From the NCBI RefSeq assembly GCF_900115755.1, contig NZ_FOXQ01000010.1:1-64000 (forward strand): a stretch of 64,000 nt of DNA. Reading direction: 5' to 3'. Numbering within the stretch: the stretch's first letter is position 1; every line of letters starts with the position of its first letter. The notes below the pieces were generated by a model. That model saw only the letters and a list, made by a program, of their open reading frames with translations. It was not told where the DNA came from and made no database searches. This document shows positions 41,749-50,709 of the stretch, piece by piece. The translations under genes were made by a program, and so were the position numbers. Source of the stretch: Parafilimonas terrae (GTDB taxonomy: Bacteria > Bacteroidota > Bacteroidia > Chitinophagales > Chitinophagaceae).

Positions 41749-42087
41749 ATGGCAAAAACAAGAGACCAGGCGGAAGAATTGCGTGCATTACAAGATACAC
41801 TATATTTTGTCGGCGGCAAATGGCGGCTGCCTGTTATTAATTCTATCTGCAACGGCAACAGGCGGTTCCGGGAAATAGAACGTAGCATTCCCGGCATTAC
41901 CACCCGCATGTTATCAAGGGAATTAAAAGAAATGGAGCTGAGCAAACTGGTAAAACGAAATGTGTATGCCGATACACCTGTTTTGATAGAATATGAACCA
42001 ACAGAACATTGCCGCTCTTTTGGAAAAATCATTATGGAAATGATTAAATGGGGACGAGGTCACCGGCAGGTCGTTATAAAAAAATGA
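41749..42087 (+). CDS. HxlR-type winged-helix regulator
   Basis: 112 residues with the family pattern TLYFVGGKWRLPVINSICNG, RFREIERSIPGITTRMLSRE, LKEMELSKLVKRNVYADTP and the YEPTEHCRSF end. HxlR/YodB proteins often sense quinones or aldehydes by Cys; here Cys occurs near residue 33 (NSICNG) and at EHC near 86, but not at the usual N-terminal site. Start 41749 is preferred because the longer frame upstream is in the palindrome region. It overlaps the convergent gene at 42074 by 14 bp. Confidence 0.9.
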   Translation: MAKTRDQAEELRALQDTLYFVGGKWRLPVINSICNGNRRFREIERSIPGITTRMLSRELKEMELSKLVKRNVYADTPVLIEYEPTEHCRSFGKIIMEMIKWGRGHRQVVIKK

Positions 42088-42520
42088 CTTTGAGCTTTGA
42101 TAAGCCTGCAATCTTTTCATCTTCCGTTATGTTTAAAGCATAAGGTGTTTTTAGCGTAGCCGGTTCCCAGAAATCCTGCTGGTTATAGAAAGCAACTTTT
42201 AGTTTGGCAAAGCGTTCTTCATTTGTTTTCGTTTGCTGAACGAGGCCGTTCCATGAGGCTTCTGTGTGAAGGCTTGCCAGGTCGCTATCCTGCATCAATG
42301 TTTTCATGTCTGAGAACCCGGCATTAATGGCCGCTTTAAGATAAACCAATGCCGCCGGCTTATTTCCAGCTAAAGCAAAATAGCAGGCTGTATTATAATC
42401 TGATATTTCATATTTGCCTGTTTTAAAACCATCCATCAACTGTTCAGCGTTTGCACTTTGGGCAGATGAATGATTCAATAATAAACAGGTGACAGTCGAA
42501 ATAAGGAGCAATGTTTTCAT
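42074..42520 (-). CDS. Exported TPR-like protein
   Basis: 148 residues with a signal peptide (MKTLLLISTVTCLLLNHSSAQ). ISDYNTACYFALAGNKPAAL and LVYLKAAINAGFSDMKTL form a TPR end-of-group motif, followed by DSDLASLHTEASWNGLV. No enzyme motif is seen. It is probably a periplasmic protein-interaction module. Its 3' end overlaps the hxlR gene tail to tail. Confidence 0.75.
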   Translation of the reverse strand: MKTLLLISTVTCLLLNHSSAQSANAEQLMDGFKTGKYEISDYNTACYFALAGNKPAALVYLKAAINAGFSDMKTLMQDSDLASLHTEASWNGLVQQTKTNEERFAKLKVAFYNQQDFWEPATLKTPYALNITEDEKIAGLSKLKVIFL

Positions 42521-42754
42521 ACCATTAATTTTTCATTGATGAGTTTCCAACACACAACACGATAATAATTCAATTGCAATATTAATTTGCAGTTTGCGAA
42601 TCACTAGCTGGTCTATCCTTAAATTTATCTTTATGACTTTTTAGAAACCGGGGCCATTTATTGATTCAAGCAAAGGCAGAAAGCAAACGCAATACACGAA
42701 GCCAACCCTGCATACTTGCACTATCATGCAGCAATTTCATCATTAAGCTAATAA

Positions 42755-42788
42755 AAAAATTGCATCAGCGTTTGCTGATGCAATTTTT
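42755..42788 (-). terminator. Terminator of gnd
   Basis: A perfect stem, AAAAATTGCATCAGC / GCTGATGCAATTTTT, has a 4-nt loop. It lies 38 bp beyond the gnd stop on the minus strand and ends in a U-tract on that strand. The remaining stretch 42521-42754 shows no gene. Confidence 0.8.
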
Positions 42789-42825
42789 ATTTAAGCCCTT
42801 TTTGAATTAATGATTCGAAAATGAT

Positions 42826-44280
42826 TTATGCATTATAAGCTGTTGAAACAGTATCTGCGCCTTCACCCGTCCAGTTGGTATGAAAGAATTCACCACGCGG
42901 TTTATCAACACGCTCATAAGTATGTGCACCAAAGTAATCACGCTGCGCCTGTAAAAGATTCGCCGGTAAACGTTCACTGCGGAAGCCATCAAAATAACAA
43001 AGCGCTGAAGCTAATGCAGGCACAGGAATACCATTGGTTAAAGCGGCAGCACAAAGCCTGCGCCAGCCGCTTTGCGCAGCTTCGGTTTTTTGTGCAAAGA
43101 ATGAATCAAGCAATAGGTGAGGCAAGTTTCGATTTTTATCAAATGCTTTTTTAATATCACCTAAAAATGCAGAGCGAATAATGCAACCGCCGCGCCACAT
43201 AAGCGCTATATCGCCGTAATGCAAATCCCATTTATATTCTTTTGCGGCAGCCATCAATAAATCATAACCCTGTGCATAGGAAACAAGTTTTGCGCCGTAT
43301 AGCGCCATCTTTAAATCATCGAGCATTTGCGCTTTATCGCCGCTAAATTCAGGCTTGGGCCCGCTTAACACTTTCGATGCTTCCACACGCATATCTTTTT
43401 GTGAAGATAACATGCGTGCAAAAACAGATTCAGCAATCAACGTTAATGGCACGCCCATATCAAGCGCCACAGTGCCTGTCCATTTACCAGTGCCTTTCTG
43501 CCCTGCGGCATCCAGTATTTTATCAAGCATGGGCACGCCATCTTTATCTTTATAAGCCATTATATCTGCTGTAATTTCTATAAGATAAGAATCGAGTTCT
43601 TCACTATTCCATTTCTTAAACACTTCGTGCATCTCGTCTGTTGTCATGCCCAGTAAATCTTTCATTATCTGATAAGCTTCGCAAATAATCTGCATGTCGC
43701 CATACTCAATGCCGTTGTGAACCATCTTTACAAAATGCCCGGCGCCATCGCTGCCCACCCAATCGCAGCAAGGTGAACCATCTTCTACTTTTGCCGAAAT
43801 GGACTGGAAAATATTTTTTACGGCAGGCCAGGCCGCAGCACTTCCGCCAGGCATAATTGAAGGGCCGCGAAGGGCCCCTATTTCTCCGCCGGAAACACCG
43901 GTACCGATATAAAGGAAACCTTTGCTTTCTACATATTTCGTGCGGCGAATAGTGTCGGGGAAATGTGAGTTGCCGCCATCAATAATAATATCACCGGGTT
44001 CAAGATGAGGAATAATCTGCTCTATGAAATCATCAACCGGCTGGCCGGCTTTTACAAGCATCATTACTTTACGGGGCCTTTCAAGGGAAGTTACAAGCTC
44101 TTCAATAGAGTGAGCGCCAATAAAGTTTTTACCGGCCCCTCTCCCGCTCATGAATTTGTCAACTTTTTCAACCGTTCTGTTATAAACAGCTACCGTAAAG
44201 CCTTTGCTTTCCATATTAAGCACTAAGTTTTCGCCCATTACAGCAAGCCCTATAAGGCCTATATCAGCATATTTTTTCAT
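42826..44280 (-). CDS. gnd: 6-phosphogluconate dehydrogenase, decarboxylating
   Basis: NADP-dependent oxidative decarboxylation of 6-phosphogluconate to ribulose 5-phosphate in the pentose phosphate pathway; cytoplasmic. 484 residues. The N-terminal IGLIGLAVMGENLVLNMESKG and NRT provide the NADP fold, GTGVSGGEIGALRGPSIMPGG is the signature, and the KMVHNGIEYGDMQ motif contains the catalytic Lys and His. It is complete. It stands alone, with its own terminator. Confidence 0.97.
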   Translation of the reverse strand: MKKYADIGLIGLAVMGENLVLNMESKGFTVAVYNRTVEKVDKFMSGRGAGKNFIGAHSIEELVTSLERPRKVMMLVKAGQPVDDFIEQIIPHLEPGDIIIDGGNSHFPDTIRRTKYVESKGFLYIGTGVSGGEIGALRGPSIMPGGSAAAWPAVKNIFQSISAKVEDGSPCCDWVGSDGAGHFVKMVHNGIEYGDMQIICEAYQIMKDLLGMTTDEMHEVFKKWNSEELDSYLIEITADIMAYKDKDGVPMLDKILDAAGQKGTGKWTGTVALDMGVPLTLIAESVFARMLSSQKDMRVEASKVLSGPKPEFSGDKAQMLDDLKMALYGAKLVSYAQGYDLLMAAAKEYKWDLHYGDIALMWRGGCIIRSAFLGDIKKAFDKNRNLPHLLLDSFFAQKTEAAQSGWRRLCAAALTNGIPVPALASALCYFDGFRSERLPANLLQAQRDYFGAHTYERVDKPRGEFFHTNWTGEGADTVSTAYNA

Positions 44281-44575
44281 CTGTATATTTTTTTTGTTTT
44301 TTCAATTGTCAGATGGAATTCTGCATAAAAATTTTTATCGCATTAGGCATGAATTTGCCAGAAAATTTTTATGCTTCATTTCATAGCTATATTATTGTTT
44401 TATGATAAAGATTTTGTACAAGAATATTTTGAATAATTTATTTATTGTACTGCCATTCGTTTCACAAATACTTCTTGGATTGCAAACATAACAATTGATG
44501 TAATATGCATTTTATTTATTATGGCTGATGCATGCGAAAACTTTATGTGTCAACCCGCAACTATAAATAAAAAAT

Positions 44576-44602
44576 AAAGGGTTTCAGTAATTGAAACCCT
44601 TA
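44576..44602 (-). terminator. Terminator of frr
   Basis: AAGGGTTTCA (44577-44586) and TGAAACCCTT (44592-44601) form a perfect 10-bp stem; on the minus strand it is followed by TTATTTTTTATTT. The stretch 44281-44575 contains AT-rich DNA with no supported gene; a 29-codon ORF at 44402 was seen but not accepted. Confidence 0.75.
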
Positions 44603-44623
44603 AAATATTATTCAAATAAACCC

Positions 44624-45190
44624 TTATATAGCCATCATCTCTTTTTCTTTTGCAGCAAGATGTTTGTCAACAAGCGCTATAAATTTATTTGTGGTTTGCT
44701 GCACGGACTCTTCTGCATCAGCCGCTGCATCTTTGCTTAATCCATCTTTTTGCAGGCGTTTTATCTCTTCAATAGCATCCCGCCTGATATTTCTTATGGC
44801 AATCTTGGACTGCTCTCCTTCGCCGCCTGCTTTCTTAAAAAGTTCTTTACGCCTTTCCTCCGTTAATGGCGGAAGAAAAAGCCGTATCTGGTTACCATCG
44901 TTTTGCGGTGTTATACCAATATTCGCCTGTAATATTGCCCTTTCTATTGCCTGCAACATATTTTTCTCCCAGGGCTGAATGCTTATTGTTCTTGCATCAA
45001 GTATTGAAATATTAGCTACCTGTGCGATTGGAGTAGGATTTCCATAATATTCAACAAAGATTCCATCAACCATCGTAGGATTTGCTTTGCCTGCGCGGAT
45101 TTTTGTTAACTCAACTTCCAGGTGACTAATAGCTTTTTGCATAGACGATTCGGCATCATCCATAACCAGTTCCAATTCTTCAGGATCCAT
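44624..45190 (-). CDS. frr: Ribosome recycling factor
   Basis: Splits post-termination ribosomes with EF-G. 188 residues, with a conserved KIRAGKANPTMVDGI segment, PWEKNMLQAIERAI, and PPLTEERRKELFKKA with IAIRNIRRDAIEEIKRLQKD. It is complete and three-helix-bundle typical. pyrH, often its neighbour, is not here. A TAGATTTG box (minus, 45218-45211) lies 21 bp before the start. Confidence 0.97.
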   Translation of the reverse strand: MDPEELELVMDDAESSMQKAISHLEVELTKIRAGKANPTMVDGIFVEYYGNPTPIAQVANISILDARTISIQPWEKNMLQAIERAILQANIGITPQNDGNQIRLFLPPLTEERRKELFKKAGGEGEQSKIAIRNIRRDAIEEIKRLQKDGLSKDAAADAEESVQQTTNKFIALVDKHLAAKEKEMMAI

Positions 45191-45210
45191 AATAGTATAT
45201 TTTAGATGCG

Positions 45211-45218
45211 CAAATCTA
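45211..45218 (-). promoter_or_regulatory. -7 promoter box of frr
   Basis: Read on the minus strand, TAGATTTG fits TAnnTTTG and is 21 bp upstream of the frr ATG. No clear -33 element is seen. Confidence 0.45.
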
Positions 45219-45233
45219 AGGATTCAAAAAAAA

Positions 45234-46379
45234 TTAAGAATCTTCCCCAACAGAAACTTTCTCGGCAGCCGGGTAAATCTGGTAAACTTTAGTTGTGCCC
45301 TGCAGGCTGGCGCTTGTAATTTCGGCAGGCACAATATGCATTTTCTTGCGAACAGGGATATACTTATTTACAACATATACCAATGTGAAATAAGCGGCAA
45401 ACTGTATGCCCAGTATTATATTGATATTAATGTCCTGTAAAATAAACGTAAGCCCGGCAAAAAGAAATTGAGAAAGTAATAAAGTAATAGTTACTTCAGC
45501 ATGCGACAGCCCCTTATTCTGCAAAAGATGATGCAGATGGTTCCTGTCCGGTATCAAGGGAGATTGTCTTTTATATATCCTGAGTGCAAATACACGCAGC
45601 ACATCCATCAATGGTATAAGCAGGATGCCAAATGCAATTACCGGTGTTGACTGGTTTGCAAGGCTTGACTGTATTGGGCCGCTTTCCACAAATTTTATAG
45701 CAAGTATAGCTGTAATTAACCCAATTAAAGTAGAGCCGGAATCGCCCATAAAAATTTTTGCAGGCGGAAAATTATACATTAAGAATCCAAGCAGGGCGCC
45801 GCACATTGAAAATGCGAGTATAGCATACGTGAACACATTATTCATTAAAAAGAAAACACCCAATAAAAGGCAGGAGATAAAACCTAAGGAACCCGCAAGC
45901 CCATCAACCCCGTCAATAAGATTAAAAGAATTAATAAGTAATAAAATGGTAAAGAAGCTTATGGAAACACTTGCACCAAAACTTAATTCATATATTCCCA
46001 GAAAACCATGAAGGCTTGTAATTAACACACCTGCTTTTAAAGTAAGCATGGCCGCAACAAGAAATTGGCCCAGGAATTTTTTCCAGGCTTTTAAAACAAA
46101 AATATCATCAACCACGCCAACGCTGAAAATAATAAAAAACGCAGCAATGAAATATTGGAAATCAAGGTGCATTTCATTAAAATCAGATACTAAAAGCAAA
46201 CTCATAATGAGGCCTGAGAATATAGCAACGCCCCCTAATGAAGAAACCCCGTGATTATGTCTTTTACGCTCATCCGGAACATCGTAAAGATTATTATCAC
46301 TTGCAAATTTGATTACTAAAGGCAGCAGGAAGAAAGTTAGTACATAACCTATCAGAGTTCCAGTAATTACTTGTACCAT
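45234..46379 (-). CDS. WecA/MraY-family undecaprenyl-phosphate sugar-phosphate transferase
   Basis: 381-residue polytopic membrane protein with about 11 helices. DERKRHNHGVSSLGG, VGVVDDIFVLKAWKKFLGQ (Asp pair), NLIDGVDGLAGS, KIFMGDSGSTLIG and DRNHLHHLL (HxH motif) define the WecA-like family. It transfers HexNAc-1-phosphate to undecaprenyl phosphate to start surface polysaccharide. A short cytoplasmic C-terminal tail follows. The gene is between frr and the SurA-like gene. Confidence 0.93.
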   Translation of the reverse strand: MVQVITGTLIGYVLTFFLLPLVIKFASDNNLYDVPDERKRHNHGVSSLGGVAIFSGLIMSLLLVSDFNEMHLDFQYFIAAFFIIFSVGVVDDIFVLKAWKKFLGQFLVAAMLTLKAGVLITSLHGFLGIYELSFGASVSISFFTILLLINSFNLIDGVDGLAGSLGFISCLLLGVFFLMNNVFTYAILAFSMCGALLGFLMYNFPPAKIFMGDSGSTLIGLITAILAIKFVESGPIQSSLANQSTPVIAFGILLIPLMDVLRVFALRIYKRQSPLIPDRNHLHHLLQNKGLSHAEVTITLLLSQFLFAGLTFILQDININIILGIQFAAYFTLVYVVNKYIPVRKKMHIVPAEITSASLQGTTKVYQIYPAAEKVSVGEDS

Positions 46380-46529
46380 GAAGAATTATTTGTGGTTTTG
46401 GGTTTTATATCCATATAAAATGCGTGCAAAATTAACATTAACAAAATATAGAAACCTATAAACAGGTATATTATTTTTTAATAAATACATAATATTTATC
46501 TTTTACTAAGTATTTGTTAATTAAATTAT

Positions 46530-48452
46530 TTAATGCAGCGTTTTTAAAACAGGTTCATTTATGAAAACCGGGTATTGTGCTTTGAGGTCTTTTATCCAAT
46601 TCTTTTCAATCTCTTCCTGATAATCGTTTATAACTGCACCCCTGGCTTCTTCAAAACTTTTTTGTTCAGGCTTATCATTGGAACTTAATACGTGAACGAA
46701 AGTATAAACGTTCCCTGCCTCATTGCTTTCCGGCAATGTTTGAAAATTCGCTTCATATTCAAGCTTTGCTTTTACCGGCAATTCGTTCACATTAAACCGG
46801 CTGCTGTCAGCATATACTTCATTATAAGCTGCTGCAATGCTTCGCCATTTTGAAGGATTACTTTTTATTTTCAATGCAATTGAATCTGCAATAGCTTGCC
46901 CGGGCGCCGATATTACAAGTGCAGTAACGCTTTTCTGCCATGTATAATTGCCTTTATGCAGCTCATAATACTTTTTTAAACCTGCCGTATCGTTAGAAGC
47001 TTTGCTCCACACATGCTTATCCATAATATAAAAAAGCATATTGGCTTCATTAAACTCTTTTAACTGTTCTGAGATTGACGGATCAAAGTCTTCAATATGC
47101 GACCTGTAATATTCATTGCAGCTTAGCCAAATAAAATCATTCATTTGCCTGCTATAGCTGGAAGGTTCCTCCCTTGAAAATATATCCCTGGATTGCAGGT
47201 AACTCATCCAATCTTCAACTGTAAATTTTCTGCCTGCGAATTGAAATAAAACCATTCCCGGTTTTACGGCTTTGTACGACGCAAATATTTTGCCGTTATT
47301 TCTTAATGAACTGTCAGTATATATCCATAAATCATTTTTATTATAGCTTGCTTCTTTAAATCCTGTTATGCCAAGCCAACTATTAACAAGATTTTTTTTA
47401 GCCGCATCAAGCCTGCCTGTATTTTGTACTTGTGTTTGCAGATAGCTTTCAAATGCTGCATCATCTTCATTGGAAGGCACCGGCAGTTTTTCAACAAGCC
47501 TGATTATATTATAGCCATACGCAGTTTTAAACGGTTTTGAAACATCGCCTGTTTCTTTCAAATCAAAAACTTCTTTTTCAAAATCATCTGTGTATTCTCC
47601 TGCTTTTACTTCAATAGTGTTATCCGGATCATTGCCATCATAATTATGGCCATACAATGGCATCAATGCGGTGAATGGAATTCCATTTTGCAAAAGATTA
47701 TATACAGAATCAGCCTGCTGCTTCACTTCATTCAATTGCGCATCAGAATAAAAATCATGCACAGCAAATAATAATTGCTGAATTTTTCTTCTCCCAATGG
47801 CAGGCCTTTCACTCACATTTTTAAAAATATGATAACCGGCGCCTGATTTGTATATTGCAGAAAAGCCGCCCGGTTTGAGATTATAAATAATATTTTCGAT
47901 TGAATAAGGCAAGGTGAATACAGTTATGTAGCCTACAATTCCTTTGACATCCTTTACTGCCTGAACGTTGGAATATTGAACAGAAATTTCTTCAAAATTT
48001 TTACCGGCCTTTAATTCGTTCAGCGCTTTTGATATTTGATTATACGCCGCGCTGGTATCAGCGCCGTCAAACTGAACAAAGACCTGCTGCACTAAAATAT
48101 CTTTCCTGCTGCGCAAAAATGCTTCATGTACGAGGCCTGCGAGATTTGCCTGCTTGTTGATAAAATTATCTGTGAGCTGCGTTTTAAAATTTTCTGTTTC
48201 AGCTTTCAGCTCTGCATTTGTATTTATCTTTTCGTCATAAGCGGCCTGCAGTTTCAATTTGAAATTTATATACAGGTCAAGGTATTCTTTCATTCTTTCC
48301 TGTCTGTTACCCGAAGAATCAGGGTTCTTGTTATAGGCTTCCAAAAATTCCTGTTTGGAAACTTTATATTTTCCATACGTAAACAGAGTTTGCGCATTAG
48401 CAATACTTGCCGCAGTTGCAAAACAGGCAAATAAGAAAACAATCTTTTTCAT
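46530..48452 (-). CDS. Periplasmic SurA-like peptidylprolyl isomerase
   Basis: 640 residues with a signal peptide (MKKIVFLFACFATAASIANAQ). Two parvulin-type rotamase domains are inferred: about 120-215 (LVQQVFVQFDG, VGYITVFTLPYSIE, YKSGAGYHIFK) and 220-320 (IQQLLFAVHDF, DVSKPFKTAYGYNIIRL). The C-terminal half is helical. It is likely an outer-membrane protein chaperone. The thioredoxin gene ends 5 bp upstream, so the two are co-transcribed. Confidence 0.88.
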   Translation of the reverse strand: MKKIVFLFACFATAASIANAQTLFTYGKYKVSKQEFLEAYNKNPDSSGNRQERMKEYLDLYINFKLKLQAAYDEKINTNAELKAETENFKTQLTDNFINKQANLAGLVHEAFLRSRKDILVQQVFVQFDGADTSAAYNQISKALNELKAGKNFEEISVQYSNVQAVKDVKGIVGYITVFTLPYSIENIIYNLKPGGFSAIYKSGAGYHIFKNVSERPAIGRRKIQQLLFAVHDFYSDAQLNEVKQQADSVYNLLQNGIPFTALMPLYGHNYDGNDPDNTIEVKAGEYTDDFEKEVFDLKETGDVSKPFKTAYGYNIIRLVEKLPVPSNEDDAAFESYLQTQVQNTGRLDAAKKNLVNSWLGITGFKEASYNKNDLWIYTDSSLRNNGKIFASYKAVKPGMVLFQFAGRKFTVEDWMSYLQSRDIFSREEPSSYSRQMNDFIWLSCNEYYRSHIEDFDPSISEQLKEFNEANMLFYIMDKHVWSKASNDTAGLKKYYELHKGNYTWQKSVTALVISAPGQAIADSIALKIKSNPSKWRSIAAAYNEVYADSSRFNVNELPVKAKLEYEANFQTLPESNEAGNVYTFVHVLSSNDKPEQKSFEEARGAVINDYQEEIEKNWIKDLKAQYPVFINEPVLKTLH

Positions 48453-48457
48453 AACAG

Positions 48458-49900
48458 TTATTGGGAAACTGGTAATGATTTTAGTTTGGCAGCGATCAGC
48501 TCATCATATTGTTCAAGGCTTAGCCCTTTGGCTATTATTTTTTTATTCTCATCTAACAAAAAGAAACTTGGCGTTTGAAATATATCGTATAGCTGCCGGT
48601 AATCGGGCTGTTTGTTGGCAGCAAGCTCCGCTTTCTTCTGTGGTGTTTCATAACCATGATACCAGCCATTCAATTTATTGTCAACAATAAATTTTTTCCA
48701 GTCGTCAACAACAGCATCATTAGTGCAAACCGCTAAAATTTTTATGCCTTCATTCTTCCATTTCGCTGTGTAAAAAGAATCAAGCCTGGGAATCTGCGTT
48801 TTGCAATGCCCGCAATGCGGATCCCAAAAAGCAACAAACGTTAATGGCGCTTTTATATTATACAACGATAGCGCCCTGCCGGATGTATCTGAAAGCTCAA
48901 GCGGAGATGCCTGCTCATTTATCTGGTTGGCCATTAAACTGTAGGCCCGGTCAAAAATATATTTGCGCTGCTTTTCATTCAGCCAGGTTGTATCGCCTTT
49001 TGAATAATAGTTCTGGAACAAAAACAGGAAAACCTTATCCTGCCCCATGAATTCCGGATTGATGTATTTATCAGTAAACTTTCCCAGAAGATAAGTATGC
49101 ACATCATTATTTTCCCTTGAAGCGAGCATCATATAATTCACTTCATTGATAATTGAATCAGGGTTGGGTGACACATAATATTTATAATATTCATCAAGCT
49201 TCGAATCAAAAAAAGGCGTGTGCAATATCATGTCATTATTAAAATCAACACTATCCCAGTAATGATCCTTTACATAATAAAATGGATACAGCGAATCCAG
49301 CGTTCCATCTGCACGCTTTGGCATTTGCGGCCTTTCGGGCACCTTTGCTATTTCCAGCAATTTCGCCAGCAGGCTGTTGGGCTGGTTCTTAACAATGTTA
49401 TTCCTGAATGTTGTTAACTCTCCCGCTTTTGCTGCAAGCTGTTTTGCTGCAGATGATGAATCGGCTGCTGTTTTAGCTGCTTTCATTTGTTGTTGCAGCG
49501 CATTTAGTTCGGGTGAAACTTTGGAAAGAAAAATGGTATAATCTGAAAACAATTCATTATCCGGCGAGCCGGTAAATTTTATTTCACCGGGTTTGGTAGA
49601 ATCATAAGCAAGTGAAAAATGTTGCTTTTCATCCATCAGCAATTCAAAGAGTATTACATATTTCGGCGATACTATAAAGTAAATGCCCTGCGGTAATTTT
49701 GTGTTTCCTTTAAAAATGGCCAGGCCGTTAGCATCTGCTATGGCAGAATCTGAAAGCCGTTTATTTTTACCATAATAAGTACCAAGATACATTTTCGCGT
49801 TCTTGAAATCAGTAGTGGCTTTTACCTCGTATCCTGGTTGCGACTGGGCTTTAAGAGAAGTGCAGAATATTAAAATTGCTGCAGCCAAAAATATTCTCAT
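48458..49900 (-). CDS. Periplasmic TlpA-like thioredoxin with DUF4369/DUF5106-type domains
   Basis: 480 residues with a signal peptide. Residues about 25-130 are a beta domain of the DUF4369 kind (AKMYLGTYYGKNKRLSD). A helical DUF5106-like middle follows (PFYYVKDHYWDSVDFNND). The C-terminal thioredoxin fold has the redox motif FWDPHCGHCKTQIPRLDS with CGHC near residue 360. It is probably a disulfide reductase or isomerase for periplasmic proteins. It is the first gene of an operon with the PPIase, which also points to protein folding. Confidence 0.9.
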   Translation of the reverse strand: MRIFLAAAILIFCTSLKAQSQPGYEVKATTDFKNAKMYLGTYYGKNKRLSDSAIADANGLAIFKGNTKLPQGIYFIVSPKYVILFELLMDEKQHFSLAYDSTKPGEIKFTGSPDNELFSDYTIFLSKVSPELNALQQQMKAAKTAADSSSAAKQLAAKAGELTTFRNNIVKNQPNSLLAKLLEIAKVPERPQMPKRADGTLDSLYPFYYVKDHYWDSVDFNNDMILHTPFFDSKLDEYYKYYVSPNPDSIINEVNYMMLASRENNDVHTYLLGKFTDKYINPEFMGQDKVFLFLFQNYYSKGDTTWLNEKQRKYIFDRAYSLMANQINEQASPLELSDTSGRALSLYNIKAPLTFVAFWDPHCGHCKTQIPRLDSFYTAKWKNEGIKILAVCTNDAVVDDWKKFIVDNKLNGWYHGYETPQKKAELAANKQPDYRQLYDIFQTPSFFLLDENKKIIAKGLSLEQYDELIAAKLKSLPVSQ

Positions 49901-49984
49901 TGGTTTAAAATTGGGTGTAAAGATATTTCAATATCCCTTTGCTTTTGTTAACCGGGTGTGAATGGTAATTAATCAGTAATCAAC

Positions 49985-50227
49985 TTAAAACATATAAAAC
50001 AACATTCCTCCTGTATATAAAAGCAGTAAAACCAATAAATCACTTATGCCATTAGTAATAATATCCGGGGAACCAAATGTGCTAAGGAAAGGGTTAAGAT
50101 GAAATTCAGGAGATTTGGCAGTACTTGTTTTAGCATTAATGATTTTGCAATAGAAAAAACCGCAATTGCTTTTATCAGAGTGCAACCATTTATCTTCAAC
50201 TATATCCCTGAGTTCCTTACTCTTCAA
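49985..50227 (-). CDS. Possible tail-anchored small protein
   Basis: 80 residues from a TTG at 50227, without an ATG start; longer TTG-initiated forms reach 50236. The C-terminal 20 residues (SDLLVLLLLYTGGMLFYMF) form one membrane helix. The N-terminal part is soluble and includes WLHSDKSNCGFFYC. Its start overlaps the end of the upstream gene. It may not be a gene. Confidence 0.35.
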   Translation of the reverse strand: MKSKELRDIVEDKWLHSDKSNCGFFYCKIINAKTSTAKSPEFHLNPFLSTFGSPDIITNGISDLLVLLLLYTGGMLFYMF

Positions 50228-50495
50228 CAGTAACAATTTCAGTGAGTGGTTCCAGCAGGCTTTTAAGTACTATAAATGTCCTGTCATCAATATATGCAGT
50301 CTTAACCTGGTAAAGCTGGTCGCCGGTTAATGAATCAAGGCATTCCTTCTTAATAAAATCTTCAGGTTTACAATTGTCAGTTATGCGGCATATTTGTTCG
50401 TCCATCCTGTAATCAATCAGTTCCGGGTGCTGCAATAGTTCAGACATTTTAACCGTCGATCCTTTTTTTATTTTATATGGATAAAATTTTTTCAT
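50217..50495 (-). CDS. Hypothetical protein
   Basis: 92 residues from the preferred ATG at 50495 (MKKFYPYKIKKGSTVKMSEL); an ATG at 50537 is less likely because it lies close to a promoter for mnmA. It is soluble, with four Cys-free beta/alpha segments; QICRITDNCKPEDFIKKECL has three Cys. No family is known. Confidence 0.55.
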   Translation of the reverse strand: MKKFYPYKIKKGSTVKMSELLQHPELIDYRMDEQICRITDNCKPEDFIKKECLDSLTGDQLYQVKTAYIDDRTFIVLKSLLEPLTEIVTVEE

Positions 50496-50663
50496 GATAA
50501 TCCCTCTTATTATGGAATTAATTATCCCATAAAGCAAAAGTAATGTTAGTTACTGTATAAGGCCGGCAATCATGAAACCGGTTTAAGTGTTTAAATATCT
50601 TCTTAAAAAATGCCAACATTACGCTGCAGCTTTCAAAACCATCTGCATCTTTTTAAACCATTG

Positions 50664-50671
50664 TATATTTG
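50664..50671 (+). promoter_or_regulatory. -7 promoter box of mnmA
   Basis: TATATTTG matches TAnnTTTG exactly and is 38 bp upstream of the ATG at 50710. No -33 TTTG is found at about 19 bp. Confidence 0.5.
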
Positions 50672-50709
50672 CAGTTTTTAAAATTGCAAAAATCCCACGG
50701 GGATAAGTT

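Noticed and set aside
44402-44491. 29-codon plus-strand ORF with a hydrophobic stretch in the gnd-frr gap
   Set aside because: Very AT-rich, with no ribosome site, no neighbour coupling and no homologue that I recognise.
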